Part shown: positions 1-6,576 of the stretch, one piece after another
How the letters are laid out: every line of letters begins with the position of its first letter
How positions within the stretch are numbered: position 1 is the stretch's first letter
From: Candidatus Brocadiaceae bacterium
Lineage (GTDB): Bacteria > Planctomycetota > Brocadiia > SM23-32
Assembly (NCBI GenBank): GCA_003567495.1
Contig: PWZK01000002.1
Location: 1 to 13,451 of the forward strand
Direction of reading: 5' to 3'
DNA length: 13,451 nt
The notes under the pieces: model-generated
Seen by the model: only the letters and a program-made list of their open reading frames with translations
Told to the model about the DNA's origin: nothing
Databases searched by the model: none
Position numbers and translations under genes: made by a program

Positions 1-1
1 T

Positions 2-1630
2 CCGTTTTACATGGGCTACATCATCCGCGGCCCCATAAGTGATGGTGATCTGACCGGGGTTTTCATCAGCACCACCATATTGATCGCTATGATAGCTTTT
101 ATGCTGTTTGTATTCTACTGGCGTTCGCGCCTCGGGCAGGAATTGGGCGAGAATGTGATTCACGACCTGCGCAATGCCGTCTTTTCGCACATACATTCGA
201 TGCCCATGCGCTATTTTGATACAACAAAACTGGGGCGGAACATCAGCCGTATGACCAACGATGCCGAAGCTGTAAGGGTCGGAGTGCAGAATGTGCTATT
301 CGTCAGCCTGGTTCAGCTTGGCCAGATGCTGGTGGCAGCCGGCATGATGGCATATCTGAATCTAAGACTCTTCCTGGTAATCCTGGCCATGGCACCTGTG
401 CTCTATATGATCGTCTCCTTTTTCAGGAAAAGATTGTCGGAGCTCTACCGGGAAATACAGGAAAGTTTCAGCCTGGTAACTTCCACTCTGGCAGAGAGCG
501 TTGACGGCGTGCGCGTAACCCAGGCTTTTGTTCGACAGGATGCCAACGCCCATCTTTTTCACAGCCTGGTCGAAGACCATGCCAAATGCCATATGGCCGC
601 AGCTCGCAACGTAGGAGTTTTTTTACCCATGCTCAATCTCAACGCTCAATTTTTTGTCGCCGTAGCGCTTATAGTAGGCGGCTGGCAGGTTTTTCACGGT
701 GACATGGCACCTGCGACCCTGATCCCGTTCTTTATCATGGTGCCTCTCTTCTTCGGCCCGATTCAGAATATCGGTAATCAGTACAACAGCGCCCTTTCGG
801 CGATGGCCGGCGCCGAAAGGATTTTTGAATTGCTGGATTGTCAACCGGAATGGCAGGACCCTCCGGAGGCAATCGAATTGGACTCGATCGAGGGACGGGT
901 TGAATTCCGCAACGTCTCATTCGGCTACAACCCAAAAGAACCTGTATTGCGAGACGTATCGTTCGCTGTCGAACCGGGCCAGAACGTCGCTCTCGTCGGG
1001 GAAACGGGCAGCGGCAAAAGCACCGTCATCAATCTTATCAGTAAATTTTATCTGCCCGACCACGGCCGGCTGTTAATCGACAATATCGACATTCGGCAGA
1101 TCGTCGGCCGTTCGCTGCAACGTCATATGGGCATCGTCCTGCAGCAAAATTTTCTTTTTACCGGCACGGTACTCGACAATATCCGCTATCCGCGTTCTCT
1201 TGCGACTCAAGACGAAGTTATCGGTATTCTGCAAAAACTCGACTGTCTGGATCTGATCGAAGCGTTGCCGCAGGGGCTATCTACGGTAGTCGGGGAGAAG
1301 GGAAGCGGGATCAGCCTCGGGCAGCGACAACTGCTCTGCTTCGCTCGTTCGATGCTGGCCGACCCCAAAATTATGATCCTTGATGAAGCTACAAGTTCGG
1401 TCGATACGATCACTGAAATGAGGATTCAACGTGCCCTCTCCGTGCTGCTTGAAAATCGCACCAGCTTCATTGTGGCACACCGTTTGTCCACTATTCGCCA
1501 TGCCGACATGGTTCTGGTTATGGATCGCGGTCAGATAGCCGAGCGCGGTTCGCACGAACAGCTGCTGCCGGCCAACGGCCTCTACACGCGGCTCTACCGC
1601 CGGTTTGCACAAACTGCCGAAGAGGATTAG
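2..1630 (+). CDS. ABC exporter, membrane domain plus ATPase, 5'-truncated by the window edge
   Basis: This is a half-transporter of the MsbA/multidrug-lipid exporter type: one transmembrane domain fused to one ATPase, expected to work as a dimer in the inner membrane. The frame is open to the first base of the window. The first Met (position 11) is followed by sequence typical of the loop after TM helix 1, so the true start lies upstream. Several hydrophobic helices fill the first ~270 codons. The ATPase shows Walker A GETGSGKST (about 998-1024), a Q-loop VLQQN, the signature ISLGQRQ (about 1310-1330, a common variant of LSGGQ), Walker B IMILDEATS (about 1370) and the H-loop AHRLS (about 1475). 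All catalytic parts are present, so it should be active. Substrate cannot be read. Because it converges on a lipid operon, export of a lipid or glycolipid is possible but not shown. A partner half-transporter could lie upstream. Confidence 0.93.
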   Translation, partial: PFYMGYIIRGPISDGDLTGVFISTTILIAMIAFMLFVFYWRSRLGQELGENVIHDLRNAVFSHIHSMPMRYFDTTKLGRNISRMTNDAEAVRVGVQNVLFVSLVQLGQMLVAAGMMAYLNLRLFLVILAMAPVLYMIVSFFRKRLSELYREIQESFSLVTSTLAESVDGVRVTQAFVRQDANAHLFHSLVEDHAKCHMAAARNVGVFLPMLNLNAQFFVAVALIVGGWQVFHGDMAPATLIPFFIMVPLFFGPIQNIGNQYNSALSAMAGAERIFELLDCQPEWQDPPEAIELDSIEGRVEFRNVSFGYNPKEPVLRDVSFAVEPGQNVALVGETGSGKSTVINLISKFYLPDHGRLLIDNIDIRQIVGRSLQRHMGIVLQQNFLFTGTVLDNIRYPRSLATQDEVIGILQKLDCLDLIEALPQGLSTVVGEKGSGISLGQRQLLCFARSMLADPKIMILDEATSSVDTITEMRIQRALSVLLENRTSFIVAHRLSTIRHADMVLVMDRGQIAERGSHEQLLPANGLYTRLYRRFAQTAEED

Positions 1631-1738
1631 TTGTTCATATGGACCTGGCGATATTTTTCCCGTTTGTTTGCACCCGGAGGCTAAAAAGTGGACAATGAAT
1701 GAACGGAAGGTTATAGCCGGGTACTCATAGCCTCGATT

Positions 1739-1787
1739 GTGCCAAGTATCACCGCCGCAACGTATAGCGTGGTGTGACGTTTGGCAC
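1739..1787. repeat. Imperfect inverted repeat (GTGCCAA...TTGGCAC)
   Basis: Arms GTGCCAA (1739-1745) and TTGGCAC (1781-1787) match perfectly, with inner CACC (1750-1753) facing GGTG (1771-1774). This gives a stem with an internal loop around a 17-nt apical loop. It lies about 110 bp past the ABC stop and directly abuts the repeat at 1788-1866. No T-run follows, so it is not a classic intrinsic terminator. An RNA fold or a repeat arm is equally possible. Confidence 0.45.
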
Positions 1788-1866
1788 TATCCCGAATATT
1801 TCATAAGCCAACGATAGTTGTTTTTTCCGCATCTGCACCACTGAGAACGCGTGAAATATGCGGGAT
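1788..1866. repeat. Intergenic repeat element with 15-bp inverted arms
   Basis: The arms ATCCCGAATATTTCA (1790-1804) and TGAAATATGCGGGAT (1852-1866) are inverted repeats with one mismatch in 15. Between them lie a mini-hairpin CAAC-GATA-GTTG (1809-1820), a T6 run, and the 16-mer CGCATCTGCACCACTG (1828-1843). The left 30 bp (1788-1817) recur with 26/30 identity at 7641-7670, and the 16-mer recurs inverted at 13352-13367. It has no coding content. It resembles a short dispersed palindromic (REP/MITE-like) element. It ends 27 bp before the next gene, so it may lie in that gene's leader. Confidence 0.6.
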
Positions 1867-1893
1867 TGATCTTTTTTACCGGGGGGCGGTTTT

Positions 1894-2325
1894 ATGCGCG
1901 TGCCTTTTTTTATCGTAATATGGTTTGCAATCTTCACGGCCTGGCTGTGGATAATGTACCGGGTTGAAAGGCAGTTCCGTTACACCGGCAGGACCGGTAC
2001 GCTGCTGTCGTTGAGCTTTTATAGCGCTGGAGTGGCAGGCGTCCTGATTTTAATCGGAAGCCGTAAACGCTCGCCTTTGCTTGCCAGATGGGTGGAATAT
2101 GTCATTGAAAGCAAACCCATCGAACAAGTCGGTGGTATTGTTTTGGGCAGCAAGAAGGTGACGCTGTTAAGGTACAGGGTGAGAGACTTCCTGGACGGCT
2201 TGCGCAGAAAGCCGCGTGGAGGGGATGAGTTGGGTATAATGCTTGACGATGAGGAGCCGGACATTACGATTAAAGATGATTACGCAGACATAATGATTGA
2301 CGATGATCCCGAAGACCGGCCTTGA
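1894..2325 (+). CDS. Small membrane protein of unknown function with acidic tail
   Basis: This encodes 143 residues that I do not recognise. Two hydrophobic helices are clear: residues 3-21, rich in Trp/Phe/Ile, and residues 36-55. A short basic loop (RVERQFRYTGR) joins them. A soluble C-terminal half of about 88 residues follows. Its last ~30 residues are strongly acidic, with a loose internal repetition of DITIKDD and DIMIDDD. The predicted form is an inner-membrane hairpin with a cytoplasmic tail. The ATG at 1894 follows a G-rich stretch (GGGGGGCGG, about 6 nt upstream) that can act as a weak ribosome site. The next gene starts 28 bp after the stop, so the two are probably co-transcribed and may act together. 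No enzymatic motif is visible. Confidence 0.72.
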   Translation: MRVPFFIVIWFAIFTAWLWIMYRVERQFRYTGRTGTLLSLSFYSAGVAGVLILIGSRKRSPLLARWVEYVIESKPIEQVGGIVLGSKKVTLLRYRVRDFLDGLRRKPRGGDELGIMLDDEEPDITIKDDYADIMIDDDPEDRP

Positions 2326-2341
2326 TTTTGCGGCTATTTTG

Positions 2342-2347
2342 GGAGGT
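2342..2347 (+). promoter_or_regulatory. Strong ribosome binding site that sets the next start
   Basis: GGAGGT lies 6 nt before the ATG at 2354. It is the best Shine-Dalgarno match in the window. The longer open frame from 2297 has no comparable site and would overlap the upstream gene by 29 bp, so the start at 2354 is preferred. Confidence 0.75.
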
Positions 2348-2353
2348 TTTCTT

Positions 2354-3076
2354 ATGGGCTACAGACTGGTTGATTTTCTTGTTTTTTTCCCCCTTTTTAT
2401 AATCATGCCCGTTGCCTGGCGCCGGAATCTTTTCGGATGTGCCATGCTGTTGGGGCGCTCTTTTTTTGCATTTTTGCTTTCCATGTGGCTTTTTACCCCG
2501 CTTGCACGCATTTCTTTCGGCGCAATAGAGGGTGTTCCATTGCCCTACTGGCAGGCCACATGGTTTTTTGTGCTCTGGGTAGTGGTATGGGCTCTCTTGC
2601 CCTTTGCAGTATTCAGGTTTACCAGGCCCGTTTCAGGCAACCTGAAGTTTGCCTGGAGCCGGCCGGGCAAGATACTTTCAGGTCTCCTTGCTTCCTGGTT
2701 TGCGATCAGCGCTTTAGCAGCCTTTTTATTCATGATACCCGAGGTCGAGGGGATGTACCTTATAAATGAGACATCCCCTTTTTTTCGCACAGAAAGGCGC
2801 GCCGAGCGGCTATACAGCAATTTTACCCTTACGAAGCCCGATACTTTGCTGACGGCACGAAAGGAAGCCGCCGCCGAATGGGTCTTTCAGAGGTTGCGGA
2901 GAGGGGAAATTGAGGACTTGCCCGAAGCCGATCATTTATCGGATTATTTCTGGGGCAGATACAGAAATCCCTGGGCGACGCAGAGATATGAAAAGCGGCG
3001 GTTGGAACTTCGCCGCGCGATAAAAGAAGGGCTTTCGGCGCGGGCTTTGGAAAAAGTTCCGGAGGGAGAGGATTAA
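2354..3076 (+). CDS. Multi-pass membrane protein, possibly CvpA-like
   Basis: With the start at 2354 this encodes 240 residues with four predicted membrane helices, at about residues 6-22, 26-48, 64-88 and 107-129. A soluble, charged C-terminal segment of ~110 residues follows, rich in Arg/Glu (RRAERL, EKRRLELRRAIKEG). The N-terminal pattern, a hydrophobic VDFLVFFPLF helix, then a short basic turn, then a long Gly/Leu/Phe helix, recalls the CvpA family. That is a resemblance by eye only and could be wrong. It follows the small membrane protein by 28 bp and likely shares its transcript. Its stop codon overlaps the stop of the convergent acyl ligase gene through the palindrome TTAA. No catalytic motif is visible. 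Confidence 0.75.
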   Translation: MGYRLVDFLVFFPLFIIMPVAWRRNLFGCAMLLGRSFFAFLLSMWLFTPLARISFGAIEGVPLPYWQATWFFVLWVVVWALLPFAVFRFTRPVSGNLKFAWSRPGKILSGLLASWFAISALAAFLFMIPEVEGMYLINETSPFFRTERRAERLYSNFTLTKPDTLLTARKEAAAEWVFQRLRRGEIEDLPEADHLSDYFWGRYRNPWATQRYEKRRLELRRAIKEGLSARALEKVPEGED

Positions 3077-4533
3077 CGTCGGAGCAGTTTTCCGCTGGCG
3101 GTTTTTGGAAGCTTATCAGCGAACGTAAAATCTTTCGGCACGCTGTACGAAGGCAGAGCCGAGTAGCAGTAGCGTCGCAACCGGCGGAGAGCTTCCGTCT
3201 TGTTCGCTTTACCACGCGAGTTGAGGACTATAGTTGCCACCGGTATCTGGCCGTAGACCGGATGCTCATTTCCGCAGACGAGCGACTCCCCCACTGCAGG
3301 ATGTGCGTCAAGTAATTCTTCAACTTCTTCCGGGAACACTTTCATTCCGGCGCAGATTATGACGTTTTTTTTCCGGCCGATAATCTTCAGGTTGCCGCCG
3401 GGGGCAATAAACCCGATATCGCCGGTTCTGAACCATCCGTCTTCCAGAACTTCCTCTCGAAACCGGAGCGGGGAGAGATAGGCGTCAAAAACGCCTCTGC
3501 CGCGAACGAGCAGTTCGCCGGCCCCGTCTTTATCCGGATTTTCGATGCGCAGCTCGTAGGCGGGCAGGATTTTGCCTACGGAGCCGATAGATTTTTCAGA
3601 AGGCGCCAGGTTAATAAAAGGAAGACCCACTTCAATTATTCCGTATGCTTCCGCGGGATAAAACCCGAACTTGCCGGCGAAAGCATGTGCGGTGTCGGAG
3701 GGGAGCTTCATGGCCGTTGAAATTGCCAGCCTTACGTTTCCAAGCGAGGCGGGTGCTACTCTCTCGTCGGTTACGAGCAGGTGGTAGTGGAGGGGTGATG
3801 CGTAGATGAGGGTTATCTCGCCCTCCATGGCCGCATCCCGGACGGAAACCGGAAAGTTGCGGTGTCCTACGACGATGGTCGCGCCTTTTCGAAGAAACAG
3901 CAGAATCGAGACTACGAAATGGTGGCTCATCGACAGCACCCACAGAACCCGGTCGTTTTTGTCGATTCCGAGGGCCTCGTTTGCCGCCTCAGTTCGTTCG
4001 TAGATTGTTCTGTGGGAGAGCATCACGCCCTTGCTGGCACCGGTTGTGCCTGAGGAAAAGCGGATAAATGCGGGCCGTAGCGAGCGGATTTTTTCCGGGA
4101 GCGGTCCGGCGCAGCTACGCGCGCGCCAGGTGAATTTTTTCCCGAAAATCTGAATGTTTAATGGTTCGTCGTTCGGATCGGGCGGGATCGTGCCGGTTTC
4201 AAACAACATGCCGTCGACATCGATCCGATCGATCAGGCGCTGCAACTCCGACGACGGCAGTGATATATCGACGGGCACTGCGGCGGCCCCGCATTCCAGC
4301 AGCGCGAGGGTGCCGGCGATGTATGCTGCGCCGTCGTTGCAGCAAAAAGCTATGCGCGTGCCCGAACCCGCGCCGTGTTTTTGCAGTTCATGCCGCAGGA
4401 GCTTTACTTCTTTAAGGAGGCGGCCGTAGGAAACAACCCGCCCGCCTTCGATCACCGCCGGCCTGCCTGGTTCGGATGCGTTGGCATGGCGTATGTCATT
4501 AACAATATTTATTTCTGTTTTGTAATCTGTCAT
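3073..4533 (-). CDS. AMP-forming acyl-CoA/acyl-ACP ligase (ANL superfamily)
   Basis: This encodes 486 residues, full length for an adenylate-forming acyl ligase that activates a carboxylic acid as acyl-AMP and passes it to CoA or a carrier-protein thiol. The phosphate-binding loop SSGTTGASKGV is at residues 160-170, the A5-like motif is YGIIEVG, and the ATP-ribose Asp is in GWFRTGDIGF. The hinge region IGRKKNVI follows, and the C-terminal catalytic Lys lies in PKTASGK (K482). Both subdomains are therefore complete. Its ATG follows the acyltransferase stop with no spacer (TAAATG), which implies translational coupling. In aryl-polyene and related clusters such ligases load an aromatic or fatty starter on an ACP, and the two ACPs in this operon fit that use. 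The substrate cannot be read from sequence. It is the last gene of the operon and overlaps the convergent gene by 4 bp. Confidence 0.92.
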   Translation of the reverse strand: MTDYKTEINIVNDIRHANASEPGRPAVIEGGRVVSYGRLLKEVKLLRHELQKHGAGSGTRIAFCCNDGAAYIAGTLALLECGAAAVPVDISLPSSELQRLIDRIDVDGMLFETGTIPPDPNDEPLNIQIFGKKFTWRARSCAGPLPEKIRSLRPAFIRFSSGTTGASKGVMLSHRTIYERTEAANEALGIDKNDRVLWVLSMSHHFVVSILLFLRKGATIVVGHRNFPVSVRDAAMEGEITLIYASPLHYHLLVTDERVAPASLGNVRLAISTAMKLPSDTAHAFAGKFGFYPAEAYGIIEVGLPFINLAPSEKSIGSVGKILPAYELRIENPDKDGAGELLVRGRGVFDAYLSPLRFREEVLEDGWFRTGDIGFIAPGGNLKIIGRKKNVIICAGMKVFPEEVEELLDAHPAVGESLVCGNEHPVYGQIPVATIVLNSRGKANKTEALRRLRRYCYSALPSYSVPKDFTFADKLPKTASGKLLRR

Positions 4534-5859
4534 TTATAACAGAAGTTTTTCTTTTATTTTGTCTGCAAGCGCACGGGCTTCTTCTTCCGGTATAAGGCCT
4601 TCTAAGTGGGATATGACGAGGTTGAGCCTGTTTTGAAAGAAATTAAAGAAAAGTCCCAGACCGGGCGGAACCGGCACGTGAGGTGTGTGTATCAGATTTT
4701 TCACACCGGCGTCGAGGAAGCTGGAGGAGCTGAATCCCGACTCTTTAAGGCAGGCAAAGTAGTTCGTGGCGACTTTTCCTTTTACCGGGATTTTTGACAG
4801 CAGTCGCATAACCGGCAGGGGAGCTATACGCGTAAGCATGCCGGCGTGATAGATATCATCCGGCAGGTTTTCCTTGATCTGCGAGTATAATTGATTCTGA
4901 AGGTTTCGCGTTAGCTCATCCCTGAATGCGGCAAGCCCCACGGGTATCTGGAAGAAAACGAATGAGATGTGATTGAAAAACAGTTTTTCCCAGATTTCAT
5001 CCGGCGTGCGCCGCACCACCGACACCGGCACCACGTAGTTCGTGTCGCCGCAGCCGCGATGCTCTATCAGGTTGTGCAGAGGTTCCATGACATATGCGAG
5101 CAGCGACGGCAGAGCGAGGGCGAAACCTCCGGATGCGGCGTTTAATTTTTCCCTTATCAGGCCGGTCTCCTCTTCGGAGAAACAAATTATACGGAAATGT
5201 GTGCTGCGGTTTCCTGAATGGGGTTTTACGGGCAGAGCGGCCAGGCCCTCGCGCGAGAGCTTCAGTTGCATGCGGTTCGTATTACGCCCGCCTTTGAAGC
5301 GGCGGCTCCATTGGTCCAGATGGTGCGATTCGGTAAGGTTTATCCGGTTAATCACCTCGTTTTCCGTTTCGCGGTCGAATTTTTCAATCAGTTCCAGGAA
5401 CGTTTCGGCGCCGAACGCATCGAGCAGGCGGTGGTCGAAGTGCATGGCCAGGAAGGAGCGGCCGGCTTGGGAGTTCAGTATCAGAAATCGGAGGTGCTCG
5501 CTGTTGTTTTCAAACCGCTGGTTGACATGAGCCTTTAAAACAGAAAGCGCTTCGCAGAAGTTGTCGTTTTTTATCTCTCTGACGCTTAGCGGCACGCGGT
5601 GCGGAGGGCGGCTGTTGACTTTCCAGTAAGGGCACAGGTTCCAACCCCTGGCCACGCGCCCGTATATAACGGGTAGCGCCCGGGCCAGGCGGTCGAGCGC
5701 TTCACGCAGCCTGCCGGGCGCCAGGGGCGTTTCGGTTTCCAGTATTATCTGGGATGAATTGCCATGCCCGCCGGCGGCTTTTGTCATTGAATCCAGGGTG
5801 TTTACCACCCAGTCTATGCCGGTCAGGTAGCGTTTTTGTAGGGGTTTTTTGGTATGCAT
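4534..5859 (-). CDS. Condensation-domain/acyltransferase-like protein
   Basis: This encodes 441 residues resembling the chloramphenicol-acetyltransferase/NRPS-condensation fold, which includes free-standing acyltransferases. The N-terminal part has the usual pattern of an early LTGIDW segment and a strand-helix region (residues 38-70). The active-site loop reads HFDHRLLDAFG at residues 140-150. It keeps the second His (H143) and the Asp (D147) of the HHxxxDG motif, but the first His is Asp and the Gly is Ala. Later segments (NYVVPVSVVRR, SHLEGLIPEEEA) also fit the fold. A likely role is moving an acyl chain from a carrier protein or CoA to an alcohol or amine acceptor. The ligase gene follows with no gap. 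The start is preceded on its own strand by a run of nine C and has no good ribosome site. The acceptor is unknown. Confidence 0.75.
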   Translation of the reverse strand: MHTKKPLQKRYLTGIDWVVNTLDSMTKAAGGHGNSSQIILETETPLAPGRLREALDRLARALPVIYGRVARGWNLCPYWKVNSRPPHRVPLSVREIKNDNFCEALSVLKAHVNQRFENNSEHLRFLILNSQAGRSFLAMHFDHRLLDAFGAETFLELIEKFDRETENEVINRINLTESHHLDQWSRRFKGGRNTNRMQLKLSREGLAALPVKPHSGNRSTHFRIICFSEEETGLIREKLNAASGGFALALPSLLAYVMEPLHNLIEHRGCGDTNYVVPVSVVRRTPDEIWEKLFFNHISFVFFQIPVGLAAFRDELTRNLQNQLYSQIKENLPDDIYHAGMLTRIAPLPVMRLLSKIPVKGKVATNYFACLKESGFSSSSFLDAGVKNLIHTPHVPVPPGLGLFFNFFQNRLNLVISHLEGLIPEEEARALADKIKEKLLL

Positions 5860-5863
5860 TGTC

Positions 5864-5872
5864 GGGGGGGGG
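5864..5872. repeat. Nine-G homopolymer next to a start codon
   Basis: Nine consecutive G on the plus strand (C on the coding strand) lie 4 bp upstream of the acyltransferase ATG, where a ribosome site would be expected. Tracts of this length are prone to slippage. Phase-variable spacing is possible, but this could equally be a chance or assembly-sensitive run. Confidence 0.7.
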
Positions 5873-6042
5873 AAGACATATATTCAGAGTTCCGGAAGTG
5901 GTTATTGGGTTTGAACCACCTTAACGTTTCGCGAAAAAGTCACTAACGGCCCTTTTTTGCGATGTGCTTGACATCGCTGGCGAGAAAACAAGAAGATACC
6001 CTTCCGTGCATCGTGCCATTTATTCTCCAATATAACCGAAGT

Positions 6043-6074
6043 CGCTATCGGGATCGGGATCGCTATCGGGATCG
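6043..6074. repeat. Short tandem repeat of CGCTATCGGGATC units
   Basis: The block CGCTATCGGGATCG at 6043-6056 recurs at 6061-6074 with an 18-bp period. Inside it are hexamer steps of ATCGGG and ATCGCT. It is simple-sequence DNA with no coding sense in the gap, sitting about 190 bp upstream of the acyltransferase start. Confidence 0.7.
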
Positions 6075-6153
6075 AATAAAAATGGTCTCATGGCTTTTTC
6101 CCGGAGATCAGGATATGTGACATTCGGCTAACCCGCATTTTTCACAAAGCAAC

Positions 6154-6189
6154 TAATTCTTTTTCAAGACTTCGCTTGAAAAAGAATTA
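6154..6189. terminator. Perfect 15-bp hairpin, possible terminator or processing site
   Basis: TAATTCTTTTTCAAG (6154-6168) and CTTGAAAAAGAATTA (6175-6189) are perfectly complementary around the 6-nt loop ACTTCG. The stem lies 120 bp downstream of the ACP stop on the minus strand, inside the operon gap. There is no T-run after the stem on either strand, and the stem is AT-rich, so a standard intrinsic terminator is not proven. It could attenuate or stabilise the upstream mRNA. Confidence 0.5.
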
Positions 6190-6309
6190 ATAAAACGACC
6201 AAGACAACGGCTACGACTGAACGGCACGACACCATATTTTAGTACATCGACAGTTGTGGTTGATGTCAGGACATAGGCTTTAGCATGACGCGCCGTTGTT
6301 GCTGGATAT

Positions 6310-6561
6310 TTATTTTTTCATGGCATTTTTAATCGCCTCTGCAAGCGATGCCGCATCCTGTAGCGAACGGGCGTCGAGTCCCGATTCCATAAGTCTTATC
6401 CCGTATTCTTTCTCGATAAAAATCAAGAGCTCGATCAGGCGGATTGAGTCTATGCCCAGCGATTCGAGCGAGCTGTCGGGGCTTACGGCTCCTTCGTCAA
6501 GTCCCAGAATCGTGGCTATTTCATTGACCAGTGCGTCTTCAATGTCTTTTTTAGTTACCAT
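6310..6561 (-). CDS. Acyl carrier protein (downstream copy)
   Basis: This encodes 83 residues with the size and helix pattern of a type II acyl carrier protein. The phosphopantetheine site is GIDSIRL with the acceptor Ser at residue 39, preceded by DSSLESL as in typical carrier proteins. It is acidic overall with a basic C-terminal end (KNAMKK). It holds a growing or finished acyl chain as a thioester. It starts 15 bp after the ketosynthase-like gene, so it is co-transcribed with it. Its sequence around the Ser differs clearly from the other ACP of this operon (GLDSLDG). The two probably serve different steps or partners, as paired ACPs do in aryl-polyene clusters. Confidence 0.92.
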   Translation of the reverse strand: MVTKKDIEDALVNEIATILGLDEGAVSPDSSLESLGIDSIRLIELLIFIEKEYGIRLMESGLDARSLQDAASLAEAIKNAMKK

Positions 6562-6576
6562 TGGATTTTGTTTTTA

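Larger units (their letters stand above)
5860..6309. other. 450-bp gap inside the operon, no long gene, highly structured
   Basis: No convincing gene of normal length is present. The gap holds a 9-G run beside the acyltransferase start, a short tandem repeat (6043-6074), one copy of the CCCGCATTTTTCA motif (6132-6144), and a perfect 15-bp hairpin (6154-6189). On the minus strand a 32-codon frame (6019 down to 5921) has an ATG preceded by TTGGAG at good spacing; it is too short to call from sequence alone. Also on the minus strand, TCGCAAAAA and TTTTTCGCGA (in about 5930-5965) can form a stem with one bulge. The gap probably splits the operon into two transcription units or carries a regulatory leader, but I cannot place a promoter with confidence. 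Confidence 0.6.

Noticed and set aside
1310..1330. Altered ABC signature (ISLGQ instead of LSGGQ) as a sign of inactivity
   Set aside because: Variants at the first and third positions are common in working exporters, and Walker A, Walker B, Q-loop and H-loop are intact.
2297..2353. Longer start for the four-helix membrane protein
   Set aside because: It overlaps the upstream gene and lacks a ribosome site, while GGAGGT sits 6 nt before the ATG at 2354.
6043..6074. CRISPR-like array
   Set aside because: The units are directly adjacent with no spacers, so it is simple tandem DNA.
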